Made by a program: the position numbers and the translations under genes
Notes under the pieces: model-generated
Told to the model about the DNA's origin: nothing
The model's database searches: none
What the model saw: only the letters and a program-made list of their open reading frames with translations
NCBI GenBank assembly: GCA_965226475.1
Contig: CBDDDJ010000004.1
Coordinates: 2,356,001-2,420,000, forward strand
Origin: JASLMY01 sp965226475
GTDB lineage: Bacteria > Pseudomonadota > Alphaproteobacteria > GCA-2731375
Direction: 5' to 3'
DNA: 64,000 nucleotides
Shown here: in pieces, positions 34,135-43,115 of the stretch
Layout: the number at the start of each line of letters is the position of its first letter
Position numbering within the stretch: the first letter of the stretch is position 1

Positions 34135-34842
34135 ATGGCCAAAGAACGGGAACCGCGCCTTCTCTCAATCGGGTCGGCCGTCCGGTTCACCCATAACGGT
34201 GTGACGATCCACGGGCATCTCCTCCAGCGGCAGGGACGGCGACGCTTCGCGAAGGTGATCGACAATGAAGAGCGAACCTGGAGAGTCCCAGAGTCGGCAT
34301 TGAAGGACACGGGAGGCGGGAGGCGGACCACGATGGTCACTCCACACGACGAGGCGAGAGCATATTACCGCCTAGGCGATCGAGTGGCGTTCCTCGGTCT
34401 CGACGGCCCGATGCGCGGCGAGATTGTCAAACTCAACCCGAAGAGAGCGAGAGTGCGCTGTGGGGAGGCATGCTGGAACGTCCCCTATGGCCTGCTCGGT
34501 GTCGCCGAGGGGCAAGCTGCGAGGAACGGCCCGGAGCGGTTGAACTGCATCGCGGGGATGGCCAGACGGTTGATGGATGAGCATGGGCTCACCGGCTGGA
34601 CACTCGCTTTTGTCGAATCCCGGAGCCGCCTCGGCGACTGCGATTTCAGTGACCGCCAGATTCGGATCGGCCGCGGCCATGCCCTGGAGAGCAACGAGGA
34701 GGAGATCCGGGACACCGTTTTGCACGAAATTGCACACGCGATCGCGGGGCCCGACGCAGGCCATGGGCCGCTGTGGAAGGCGACGGCGCAGCGAATCGGA
34801 GCCACGCCGCGGGCGAAGATGTACGATGACCAATCGGGCTGA
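34135..34842 (+). CDS. SprT-like zinc metalloprotease-family protein
   Basis: A 235-aa protein. The C-terminal half is SprT-like: MARRLMDEHGLTGWTLAFVES, a core helix LHEIAHAIAG (HExxH) and a third zinc ligand in GHGPLWKATAQRIG. The N-terminal 120 residues contain two KOW/SH3-like repeats (SIGSAVRFTHNGVTIHG and RLGDRVAFLGLDGPMRGEIV), an unusual accessory that may bind nucleic acid or protein. AGGAGAGG precedes the ATG. SprT-family proteases in eukaryotes act on DNA-protein crosslinks; the role in bacteria is uncertain. The following gene is a translesion polymerase, so a DNA-repair link is tempting but unproven. Confidence 0.8.
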   Translation: MAKEREPRLLSIGSAVRFTHNGVTIHGHLLQRQGRRRFAKVIDNEERTWRVPESALKDTGGGRRTTMVTPHDEARAYYRLGDRVAFLGLDGPMRGEIVKLNPKRARVRCGEACWNVPYGLLGVAEGQAARNGPERLNCIAGMARRLMDEHGLTGWTLAFVESRSRLGDCDFSDRQIRIGRGHALESNEEEIRDTVLHEIAHAIAGPDAGHGPLWKATAQRIGATPRAKMYDDQSG

Positions 34843-34973
34843 GCCTGGGATCATATCCATCCCGGCCACGATCATGTCCGTCGCGCACGCCCACCGGCGC
34901 AGCGCTGGCTTTACAGCGTCCGGGAGCGTGCGGATATCTTCACGCCTGCCGAAACGGGTCCTATGATTGTTCC

Positions 34974-35780
34974 GTGAAAACCTTGTGCCGCGACTGCGGC
35001 CGCCGGCCGCACCTTGACGCCGAGGCTTGCCCGGCCTGCGGCTCGGTGCGGGTTGCACGACACCAGGAACTCCATGATCTCGCTATCGCCCATCTCGACT
35101 GCGACGCCTTCTACGCTGCCATCGAGAAACGAGACCGGCCGGAGCTGCGTGATGTCCCGGTGATCGTCGGCGGTCGCCACCGTGGCGTGGTCGCCGCCTG
35201 CTGCTACATCGCCCGCACCTACGGTGTCCGCTCTGCCATGCCAATGTTCAAGGCCCTGAAGGCCTGTCCCGACGCCACCGTCATCAAACCCGACATGAAG
35301 AAGTACACAGCCGTGGGCCGCGAGGTCGGCGCGATGATGCTGGGCCTGACACCCCTGGTGGAGCCGCTCTCCATCGACGAGGCATTCATGGACCTCGCGA
35401 ACACGGAGTCCCTCCATGGCGCCAGCCCGGCCGCGACCCTGGCTGCGCTGGCACGCCGGGTGGAAGATGAACTTGCAATTACCGTGTCCATCGGGCTCAG
35501 CTATAACAAGTTCTTGGCCAAGATCGCCTCGGACTTGGACAAGCCGCGCGGCTTCGCCGTGATCGGCCGGGCCGAGGCCAAGTCCTTTCTTTCAGACAAG
35601 CCGGTCGGGATGTTGTGGGGAGTGGGTCCAGCTATGCGGCAGCGCCTCGCTGGAGACGGCATCACGCTGATCGGCGAACTCGCCCGCGTCGAGGAGGCAG
35701 AGCTTGTCACCCGTTACGGCAAGATCGGCAAAAGGCTGTCACTGTGCGCCCGGGGCGAGGATATAGTCATGAGGCGATAG
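34974..35780 (+). CDS. dinB: DNA polymerase IV (DinB), C-terminally truncated
   Basis: 268 aa, against about 420 for the alphaproteobacterial zinc-ribbon DinB. The N-terminal ribbon (CRDCGRRP, CPACGS), palm (IAHLDCDAFYAAIEKRD; catalytic Asp pair in EPLSIDEAF) and helix-hairpin-helix thumb (GMLWGVGPAMRQRLAGDGI) are present. The little-finger domain is missing: the frame stops after LCARGEDIVMRR. The start is GTG at 34974. The loss probably reflects a rearrangement at about 35760, since the livJ leader begins soon after. Without the little finger, DNA binding and beta-clamp contact should be lost, so this is likely a pseudogene. Confidence 0.8.
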   Translation: MKTLCRDCGRRPHLDAEACPACGSVRVARHQELHDLAIAHLDCDAFYAAIEKRDRPELRDVPVIVGGRHRGVVAACCYIARTYGVRSAMPMFKALKACPDATVIKPDMKKYTAVGREVGAMMLGLTPLVEPLSIDEAFMDLANTESLHGASPAATLAALARRVEDELAITVSIGLSYNKFLAKIASDLDKPRGFAVIGRAEAKSFLSDKPVGMLWGVGPAMRQRLAGDGITLIGELARVEEAELVTRYGKIGKRLSLCARGEDIVMRR

Positions 35781-35889
35781 AATCTCGGCGATTCGCGCCG
35801 CTTGATAAAATCGGGTTGATTTGGCATTGTAGGATTTTGAAAAAGAATGAGCATGGCGATAACCGTCAAGCTGAATCAGGGAGTGTCAC

Positions 35890-37128
35890 ATGAAGAAGAT
35901 CGGAATGTTGGCTGCCGCGTCCCTCGTGGGACTGGCGGCCTTCGGCACCGTCGCGAACGCGGCGGAATGCCCCATCAAGATCGGCGGCCTCGCGCCTCTC
36001 TCGGCGCCGGGCGCGGTCGGCGGCGGCGAGGGCATGCGCGCGGCGATGTTGATTGCCGAGGAAGATATCAACGCCGCCGGCGGAGTCCTCGGCTGCGACA
36101 TCAAGGTGGTCATCGCCGATACCGAAGGCCTGCCCGAAAAGGCGTCGGCCATCATGGAGAAGCTGATCACCCAGGACGGCGTGGTCGCGGTCGGTGGCGG
36201 CTATCACAGCTCGGTCGGCGTCGCTTCGAAGGACGTCGCCGACAACCGCAAAATCCCCGTGGTCTTCGCCGAGACCTGGAACGACACGATCACCGGCGAC
36301 AAGCAAAAGTACATCTTCCGCATCGCGCCCTTGAGCTCCTGGGCGTCCGCCACCCTGTGGAAGGCGGCGCTTCTGGCTCCGAACGTCAAGAAGGTCGCGC
36401 TCCTCACCGAGAACACCGACTACGGCATTCCGGCCGCCGAGGAGACCGCCAAGGGTCTGGCGAGCGGCGGCGTCGATTCGGTGACCTTCAGCGTCGATAT
36501 CGGCACCCAGGATTACGCCGGCATCGTCGAGCGCATGAAGGCCGAAAACCCGGACTACATCATCGTCCTGGCGACGGGCGAAGCGGGCTACAACTTCACC
36601 CAGCAGGCCGCCGACGCTGGCATGGGGCCCATGGACATCCCGTTCCAGGCCGGTCAGGTGTCGCTCGAGTCCAAGGCCTATTGGGAAAACGTGCCGGACG
36701 GCAACTACGCCTTCGTGCAGCGTATCGGCACGCCGGCGAACTTGTGGAGCGAGAAGGCGCTGGCTTTAAACGAAAAGTATAAGGCCGCGACCGGAAGGGG
36801 CGTCATCGAGAGCTATTCGATGGAAGCCTACGACTCGATCGCGATTCTCGCCCAGGCCATCAACGAGGCCGGCACCACCGACGGCGAGGCCATCGTCACG
36901 GCGCTGGAGAACATCAGCCACGAAGGCACCCTGGGCCGCATCTACTTTCCCTATGGGACCAAGAAGGATCCCAGCGCAGACGGTAAGGGTGACGAATGGT
37001 GGCACCAGTGGCCCGATCCCGCCATGACGATGATCCAGTATCAGAAAGAGGGCCAAGACTCCATCGAAGCGCCCATCATCTGGCCGGATGCGTATAAGAC
37101 CGGCGAGCCGATTTTCGTAGGGCAGTAA
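35890..37128 (+). CDS. branched-chain amino acid ABC transporter substrate-binding protein (LivJ-like)
   Basis: A 412-aa periplasmic binding protein. It has a signal peptide (MKKIGMLAAASLVGLAAFGTVANA, cleaved before AECP) and a Peripla_BP_6 fold (IKIGGLAPLSAPGAVGGGEGMRAA near the N-terminus, VVAVGGGYHSSVGVASKDVA). It is the first gene of a complete five-gene uptake operon. The ligand may be an amino acid or another small acid or amide; the sequence does not decide. Confidence 0.88.
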   Translation: MKKIGMLAAASLVGLAAFGTVANAAECPIKIGGLAPLSAPGAVGGGEGMRAAMLIAEEDINAAGGVLGCDIKVVIADTEGLPEKASAIMEKLITQDGVVAVGGGYHSSVGVASKDVADNRKIPVVFAETWNDTITGDKQKYIFRIAPLSSWASATLWKAALLAPNVKKVALLTENTDYGIPAAEETAKGLASGGVDSVTFSVDIGTQDYAGIVERMKAENPDYIIVLATGEAGYNFTQQAADAGMGPMDIPFQAGQVSLESKAYWENVPDGNYAFVQRIGTPANLWSEKALALNEKYKAATGRGVIESYSMEAYDSIAILAQAINEAGTTDGEAIVTALENISHEGTLGRIYFPYGTKKDPSADGKGDEWWHQWPDPAMTMIQYQKEGQDSIEAPIIWPDAYKTGEPIFVGQ

Positions 37129-37167
37129 GCGGGTTTCCAACCCCTGGGGTTGCTAACCCATGAGACC

Positions 37168-37208
37168 CCGCCGGCGGCGCCCGCTTTTCGCGGAACGCCG
37201 CCGGCGGA
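37168..37208 (+). promoter_or_regulatory. strong GC hairpin between livJ and livH
   Basis: cgccggcggcg ... cgccgccggcg around an aattttcg-type loop, 40 bp after the livJ stop and without a T run. Such hairpins often protect the 3' end of the highly expressed binding-protein mRNA and reduce read-through into the permease genes. Confidence 0.45.
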
Positions 37209-37259
37209 CCTCGTGATAATTTCATCTTTTCCATGACCTGGACGCGGGCGAGGTAGAGC

Positions 37260-38528
37260 GTGGAGTTTCCATATATCTTCTGGGGGGCGCTTGCCTGGAT
37301 GATCTTCTGGGCGGTGACCGGGAGCATCGCCACCCGCCACTTCTATCTGCGCCGGGACCTGGATACCTCGAACGCGCCTTTCGTCGGCGCCATGCTGGGG
37401 GCCTCGACGGGACCCTTCGGCTTGGTGCCGTTGTGCATGAACACGCCCAATCTCACCACCCGCATGATGGTGTTCCCGGCACTCGCGTCGGTCGGCGTGC
37501 TGATGATCGCCTTCTCTTTCGCCGACCCGGAGAACTTCTGCGTCTCGAACGGCTCTTTCGTCGCCTCGCAGATCGTCAACGGGCTGATCATCGGCATCAT
37601 TTACGGCTTCATGGCGCTCGGCCTGACGCTGATCTTCTCGATCCTGGGCGTGGTCAGCTTCGCCCACGGCGAGTTCTACATGATCGGCGGGATGATCACC
37701 TATTTCCTGACCAGCGTCTGGCTGCCCGGCATCAACCCTGTCATCGCCATCTCGATCGCCTGCCTCGCCGCCTTCATGCTCGGCGCGCTGTTCGAGAGGA
37801 TGTTCCTGACCCCGATGTACGAGGGCAAGGCCGACAGACCGGTCGAATACGGCATCCTGGTGACCTTCGGGCTGGCCTTCACGCTGCAGTATTTCGTCCA
37901 GGCCACGGCCGGCGCCAACCCGTTGAAGGCAGGTCGTTACTTCGATTTCCCCCGCATCCGACTGCCGTCGGCGGAAGATCCGTGGCTGATCAAGACCAGC
38001 CGCGGGAACATGGAGCTGTTCGATACCATATCGATCTCCAACCCCCGCTTCACAGCGGCGGTGATGTGCATCATCGTGTTCGGCGCACTGATGTTCTTCC
38101 TGCACCGCACCTGGACTGGCAAGGCGCTGCGCGCCGTCAGCCAGGACCGCGAGGCGGCGGCCATCGCCGGCATCAACCCCGACCGAATGAACATGCTGGC
38201 CTTCGCGCTCGGCGGCATGATCGCCGCGCTGGCCGGGGCCATGCTGGTGCAGGCGTTCTCCTGGCTGCCCCAGGTGGGTGCCATTCCAGCGTTGCGGTCC
38301 TTCGTGATCCTGGTCCTCGGCGGCCTCGGCTCCATACCCGGCGCGTTTGTCGGCGGGGTCATCGTCGGCCTGTTCGAGGCTGCGGGCACCGGCTGCCTGC
38401 CGGACGCACAGAAGGCGGCCTCCTATATCCCCGCCTACGGCATGATCATCCTCACACTCACGCTATTGCTGCGACCGACCGGGCTTTTCGGCCGCCGGTT
38501 CGCCAGCGGCGCGCACGGTAAATTTTGA
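37260..38528 (+). CDS. branched-chain amino acid ABC transporter permease (LivH-like) with N-terminal extension
   Basis: A 422-aa inner-membrane permease. Residues from about 100 on form the normal LivH region (NGLIIGIIYGFMALGLTLIFSILGVVSFAHGEFYMIG; EAA-like loop around RAVSQDREAAAIAGI). The first 95 residues add two or three extra hydrophobic segments (IFWGALAWMIFWAVTGSIATRHF, MMVFPALASVGVLMIAFSF) and a short cytoplasmic FYLRRDLD stretch, making the protein about 120 residues longer than standard LivH. GTG at 37260 follows a GAGGTAGAG site. Confidence 0.85.
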   Translation: MEFPYIFWGALAWMIFWAVTGSIATRHFYLRRDLDTSNAPFVGAMLGASTGPFGLVPLCMNTPNLTTRMMVFPALASVGVLMIAFSFADPENFCVSNGSFVASQIVNGLIIGIIYGFMALGLTLIFSILGVVSFAHGEFYMIGGMITYFLTSVWLPGINPVIAISIACLAAFMLGALFERMFLTPMYEGKADRPVEYGILVTFGLAFTLQYFVQATAGANPLKAGRYFDFPRIRLPSAEDPWLIKTSRGNMELFDTISISNPRFTAAVMCIIVFGALMFFLHRTWTGKALRAVSQDREAAAIAGINPDRMNMLAFALGGMIAALAGAMLVQAFSWLPQVGAIPALRSFVILVLGGLGSIPGAFVGGVIVGLFEAAGTGCLPDAQKAASYIPAYGMIILTLTLLLRPTGLFGRRFASGAHGKF

Positions 38529-39739
38529 CCAGGGAGCGCATACCGCAAGCGGCGGGGCTGGCCCTGATCCTGGGGTTCGCGATTTTTCCGTTCGTTTATA
38601 GCGCGAACGACTATCCGTACATCATGCACACCCTCATCGCGTGTTTTTTCTACGCGATCCTGGCGTCGAGCTGGTCGATGCTGTCTGGTTACGCCGGGCA
38701 GTTCTCGTTCGGTCACATGGGGTTCACGGGCATCGGCGCCTATACCGCGGCGCTGTTCAGCCATTACTTCTATCTGTCCCCGGTGCCGACCGAGTTTTGC
38801 GCCGAGTTTCTCATCGGCGGCCAGTATCTGGTCATCGTCGACGCGATCGGCGTCACCTCGTCGACACTGACCCAGGACTGTTTGCGCAAGGCGCTCGCGG
38901 TGTGGGACGGCAGCGTCCAGATCACCCCCATGCCGGTCTGGCTCGGCATCACGCTGGGCACCATCATGGGCGGTATATTCGGCCTGCTGATCGGGCTTCT
39001 GGTGCTGCCCTTGCGCGCGGCTTATCTGGCCTTGTTCACCCTGGGCTTCTCGGAAATCCTGCGCGCCGTGATCAGCGCCGAAATCGCGATTACGCGCGGC
39101 CAGGCGGGTATCGAGCTGCCCTATCTGTTCGATGCCGGCGTAACCCTGTTCGGCCGCCATTTCGATAAGACCGACAAGCTGCCGCCCTATTTCGTGATGC
39201 TCTTCCTGCTTCTGCTCTGCCTCGCCATCATGATCTGGCTGGCGAATTCCAAGTTCGGCCTGTTCGTGCGCGCGCTGCGGGAGGACCAGGACGCGGCGGC
39301 GGCGCTCGGCGTCAATACGACGCGCTACAAGATCCTGGTGTTCGTCATCACCTCGATGATGGCGGCGGCCGCCGGCGCGGTGATGGCCCATTACATCCGC
39401 ATCATCACGCCCAACAATCTGATGATCCTGCAGATGAGCCTAGTCGTCGCCATGGCGGTGATCGGCGGAGTCGAGAATGTCGTCGCCGCGGCGATCGGCG
39501 CGATCCTCATCAACTTCGTGCTGGAGTTGCTGCGCAACTCCTTCGAGATCGGCCCCTTCACGGTCGACATGACCATCTGGCGCCTGGTGGTCTTCGGCGT
39601 TCTGCTGATGCTGACCCTGCGGTTCGCCCGCAACGGCCTGATCGCGCCGTTCATCGACCGTTTCACGCGCGGCCACGTCGCAAAGGAGACGGTGGCCAAG
39701 CGGGTGGAGGGAGTCGAGACCGCGGAGGGGTCGCCATGA
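38525..39739 (+). CDS. branched-chain amino acid ABC transporter permease (LivM-like)
   Basis: A 404-aa permease with about ten membrane segments. The LivM hallmark is SWSMLSGYAGQFSFGHMGFTGIGAYTAAL and the EAA loop is VRALREDQDAAAALGVN. It starts with TTG at 38525, overlapping the livH stop as TTGA, with AGGG downstream of the overlap but a GGTAAA-like site upstream. The start is therefore slightly uncertain. Confidence 0.85.
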   Translation: MTRERIPQAAGLALILGFAIFPFVYSANDYPYIMHTLIACFFYAILASSWSMLSGYAGQFSFGHMGFTGIGAYTAALFSHYFYLSPVPTEFCAEFLIGGQYLVIVDAIGVTSSTLTQDCLRKALAVWDGSVQITPMPVWLGITLGTIMGGIFGLLIGLLVLPLRAAYLALFTLGFSEILRAVISAEIAITRGQAGIELPYLFDAGVTLFGRHFDKTDKLPPYFVMLFLLLLCLAIMIWLANSKFGLFVRALREDQDAAAALGVNTTRYKILVFVITSMMAAAAGAVMAHYIRIITPNNLMILQMSLVVAMAVIGGVENVVAAAIGAILINFVLELLRNSFEIGPFTVDMTIWRLVVFGVLLMLTLRFARNGLIAPFIDRFTRGHVAKETVAKRVEGVETAEGSP

Positions 39740-40491
39740 TCAATCTCGTAGTCAAGAACCTGAGTAGGCGTTTCGGCGGCCTCCATGCCCTCAAGGAGGT
39801 TTCCTTCGAGGTCGACGGGCCCGAATTGATCGGCCTCATTGGCCCTAACGGGGCGGGCAAAACGACTCTGACGAACGTTTTGGACGGCGCCATAAAGCCG
39901 AACAGCGGAACGGTTTACCTGAATGGTGTGAGAATCGACCAACTCCAGCCCTACGAGGTGGCGCGCGTCGGCCTCGGCCGGACCTTCCAGGTGACCCGTT
40001 CGTTCCGCCGCATGACGGTCCTAGAAAACCTCTACGTGCCGGCGCTGGCCTTGGATCGGGGACACAGCCGGGCCGAGATCGAAGAGAAGGCGATAGAGGT
40101 GCTCGAGTTCCTGACCATGGAGCACCTGCGCAACGAATACGCCCGGGCGCTGTCAGGCGGCCAGCAGAAGCTGCTCGAGCTCGGCCGCCTGCTGATGCTC
40201 GACCCGGAGGTGATCATCCTCGACGAGCCCTTCGCCGGCGTGCATCCTCAGCTCATGAAAGTTATCTACCGCTACATCGAACGGGTCAACGACGCCGGCA
40301 CGGCGATCATCCTGATCAGCCACCAGATGGACTCGATCTTCACCCTGTGCCGCCGCCTGCTGGTGCTCAACTACGGCGACCTGATCGCCGACGGCGTGCC
40401 CGACGACGTCAGGCGCGACCCCGCCGTGATCGAGGCCTATCTGGGAGTCGAGGAGGAAGCGATGGACGCCGGGGAAGGGAGCCGGACCTAG
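39736..40491 (+). CDS. branched-chain amino acid ABC transporter ATP-binding protein (LivG-like)
   Basis: 251 aa: Walker A GPNGAGKTTL, signature LSGGQQKLLELGRLLM, Walker B VIILDEPFAGVHP, switch ISHQMD. ATG overlaps the livM stop (ATGA). It works with LivF and the two permeases. Confidence 0.92.
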   Translation: MINLVVKNLSRRFGGLHALKEVSFEVDGPELIGLIGPNGAGKTTLTNVLDGAIKPNSGTVYLNGVRIDQLQPYEVARVGLGRTFQVTRSFRRMTVLENLYVPALALDRGHSRAEIEEKAIEVLEFLTMEHLRNEYARALSGGQQKLLELGRLLMLDPEVIILDEPFAGVHPQLMKVIYRYIERVNDAGTAIILISHQMDSIFTLCRRLLVLNYGDLIADGVPDDVRRDPAVIEAYLGVEEEAMDAGEGSRT

Positions 40492-40493
40492 CA

Positions 40494-41228
40494 ATGACCG
40501 AAGCGACCGCCGAACCCCAGACGATGCTCGAGATCAGCGGCCTCTACGTTGGCTACTACAAGGACCTGAACATCCTTCAGGACCTCAGTTTAAAGGCCCG
40601 CAAGAACAAAATTACGGCGATTCTCGGCGCTAACGGCGTCGGCAAGTCGACCGCGCTCAAGGCGGTGTTCGGGTTCCTGCGCCCAAACGCGGGCGAGATC
40701 TTGCTGGACGGCGAGAGCATCATCGACGTGCCGACCTACAATCGCATCCGCAGGGGCCTGGCTTACATCCCTCAGCAGCCAGGCATCTTCAAGGACATGT
40801 CCGTGGAACAGAACCTGGAGTTGGGTGGATGGACGTTCAAGCGAGACAAAAAACAGGTCCGCGCCAAGATCGAGGCAAACTACGAGCGTTTTCCGATACT
40901 GAAAGAAAAGCGCAAACAAATAACCGGAGAGCTTTCGGGTGGGCAGCAGCGCATGGTCGAGATCGGCCGCACCCTGATGGCCGAACCGAAAATGCTGTTG
41001 ATCGATGAACCGACGTCGGGGTTGTCGAAGATGCTGGCCGAGGAAGTCTACGAGATGCTCACGGTCCTGACTTCGAGAGACAATATAACAATTCTCATCG
41101 TCGACCAGGAGATTCGCCAGGCCCTGAAAATCTCCGACTACGTCTACGTTCTGGAACTCGGCCGCAACAAGTTCGAGGGCGCGCCAGCGGACTTCGATGA
41201 CCTCGAAAAGGCGTTCTGGGTCGGCTGA
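40494..41228 (+). CDS. branched-chain amino acid ABC transporter ATP-binding protein (LivF-like)
   Basis: 244 aa: Walker A GANGVGKST, IPQQPGIFKDMSVEQNLELG Q-loop region, signature LSGGQQRMVEIGRTLM, Walker B LLIDEPTSGLS. It starts two bases after the livG stop. The switch residue region reads ILIVDQEIRQAL, with Gln where many ATPases have His, as is common in LivF. Confidence 0.92.
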   Translation: MTEATAEPQTMLEISGLYVGYYKDLNILQDLSLKARKNKITAILGANGVGKSTALKAVFGFLRPNAGEILLDGESIIDVPTYNRIRRGLAYIPQQPGIFKDMSVEQNLELGGWTFKRDKKQVRAKIEANYERFPILKEKRKQITGELSGGQQRMVEIGRTLMAEPKMLLIDEPTSGLSKMLAEEVYEMLTVLTSRDNITILIVDQEIRQALKISDYVYVLELGRNKFEGAPADFDDLEKAFWVG

Positions 41229-41238
41229 GCAAGCGCCG

Positions 41239-41808
41239 ATGTGGCTAGCGTGGATCGTCCTGGCAGTCCTGCTTATCATCGCGCCGACGGTCGTGGCGGG
41301 CTCGGAACCCAATAAGGCGGACCTTTTCAGCCCAATCGACGCAATCCCGATGACCTGGCGCGTCGACCGCGAGGACGCGCCCGCGTCGGGGGACAGGAGC
41401 TGCTTCGTGATTTCGTGGGGCGGCGACGTGATCGTACGCCTGCACAAGCCACGCCAGGCCACGGCGGCGACGTGGTCGGTAATGATTGGGGCCGACAGCC
41501 AACCTGGATCGGTGCGCTACCTGAGAATCAACCGGAAATACTTCACGACGGCGGAGCAAGGCTTTCGTGGAACCGAGGCCGACGAAATCGTGCAACTGTT
41601 GAAATCGCCCGGCGAGTTCGCATTCGAATGGGCCAAATGGCCCGACCATTCGAAACAAGGCGGCCTGTTCGGAACCGGCGATTTCGCGGCCAAGGCCGCG
41701 GAATGCGAACGCTGGGTGGACCAGGACCGATCAGTCCATGCCACACCGCCCCGGTCCAAGGGACGACCGGACGGCCTCGAGGACATGCCGCCAACACACG
41801 CGGCGTAG
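41239..41808 (+). CDS. secreted hypothetical protein
   Basis: A 189-aa protein with an N-terminal signal peptide (MWLAWIVLAVLLIIAPTVVAG) and a globular part containing IPMTWRVDRE, SCFVISWGGDVIVRLHK and YLRINRKYFTTAEQGF. The start at 41239 is the ATG that makes a proper signal sequence. It lies 10 bp after livF but is probably not part of the transporter. Family not recognised. Confidence 0.6.
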   Translation: MWLAWIVLAVLLIIAPTVVAGSEPNKADLFSPIDAIPMTWRVDREDAPASGDRSCFVISWGGDVIVRLHKPRQATAATWSVMIGADSQPGSVRYLRINRKYFTTAEQGFRGTEADEIVQLLKSPGEFAFEWAKWPDHSKQGGLFGTGDFAAKAAECERWVDQDRSVHATPPRSKGRPDGLEDMPPTHAA

Positions 41809-41859
41809 CAGGCGCCCAGGGCCGCCCCGCCTGCCCTTGACCAGCTCATGATCGGGGAC

Positions 41860-42686
41860 CTATTGCAGCGATTGTCGCGACGCAAACAAGGGCATGTCGG
41901 GCGCATGGCCGTTGCGACTGACGAACGCGGTCAATTCACGCCGCAGCTTGCGTAGGAAGACGCGCGCGAAGTCGTCGTAATCGGTGGCGATTTCCACGAA
42001 GGCGCCGGGTCCCGTGATAACGTTCTCGCGAAAATAGGTATCGAGGTTGAAAGTGTCGATCAGGATCGGCAGTCCATTGATCACGATTCCCAAGGTGTTG
42101 GCCCGCTGCCAAGCGGCAGCCGGCGTCGGACCGGTGTTGTTGCGGCCATCGGCCGAGATATCGATCTTCAAATCCCGACCGGCGAAGGGGTTGTTCGCGA
42201 TCACCTCGATGGGGAGTCGACCGCACCGCCCATGGCGGTAAAGCCATGGCTCGGCTCTCGCGTTGTTTGATCCACCCGATCGGCAAAGGCCAGGATCGTG
42301 GTGGGCTCGTGCAAAAGCTGCCAGGGGATCACAAAGCGCGGATCGACCTCGCTCCTCCATTGGATGAGCGTCACGGCAACGCCTTGGCGTTGGCCGATCA
42401 GCGCGATGATCTCCGGCGTCCTGAAGGCCCGGGCGATCCCCTTAATTTGCAGTGCGAATTCGTCATCATCGACGCTGAGCGAGGTATCCACCGCGAGCAC
42501 CAGTTCGATCGCCACCGGTGCCTGCGCTTGGGCGGCATCATAATCGAACCAAGCGACGAGGCCGGCGAAGAACGCCATTGCAAAAACCGCGGCCCACGCC
42601 GTGAAGCGACATCGCGACCGGGGCGCGGCGTCAAAATCATAGCCGGCCGCATCGGCGGCAAAATTGGCCGCGAGGCGAGATCCCAT
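41860..42686 (-). pseudogene. DUF1194 (von Willebrand A-like) protein, frameshifted
   Basis: The start at 42686 has GGAGGAAGG upstream and a signal-like segment. The DUF1194 domain follows: IELVLAVDTSLSVDDDEFALQ (MIDAS DxSxS), GVAVTLIQWRSE, VIPWQLLHEP, TAMGGAV. Near 42215 one base is gained or lost and the frame switches; it continues IEVIANNPFAGRDLKIDISADGRNN and INGLPILIDTFNLDTYF to RELTAFV, the usual end of the family. DUF1194 proteins are periplasmic and of unknown function. The single indel could be a sequencing error. Confidence 0.7.
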
Positions 42687-43115
42687 AATAACCTTCCTCC
42701 AAACCGAGAATAGCCCGAGCGCCGCACCCGAATCCATGTCGTCGAGGAACGCCGCGAACGTCTGGTGACGGCCCGCCCCGGTCAGTCCAAGGCCAGCAGC
42801 GTGATGGAGAATGTGCTGCCTATACTGGGTATGGACCGTATGGACCCAGCCCGAAGTCGGCCACCATGAGTAGAGTCGAGGAAGGGCGCGGTGGTTTGTA
42901 CCGCATTGGCATCACTCCGTTTCCCTTCCCCGCTCATCAGTAGGGTCGAGAACTGGCGCGCCGAATTTTAAGGTCCGGTGGCTGTCCCATCGCTTTCGCT
43001 CTGGACCTCAGTCCGGCTCCCGTGACCACGTTTCCAGCTCCCGCCTCGTCAAACGCAGCATGCGTTTTTCCCGCACTACGCTTTCCTGTTGCCTTCATCC
43101 CACGGTTTATGGGAC
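42687..43115. other. intergenic region between DUF1194 gene and maturase; includes likely intron 3' remnant
   Basis: No gene seen. Two imperfect direct repeats (atgagtagagtcgaggaagggcgcg near 42867 and atcagtagggtcgagaactggcgcg near 42937) flank a short unique stretch. The bases right after the maturase stop (43000-43115) may hold degenerate group II intron domains V/VI, but I could not fold a convincing catalytic hairpin. Confidence 0.35.
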
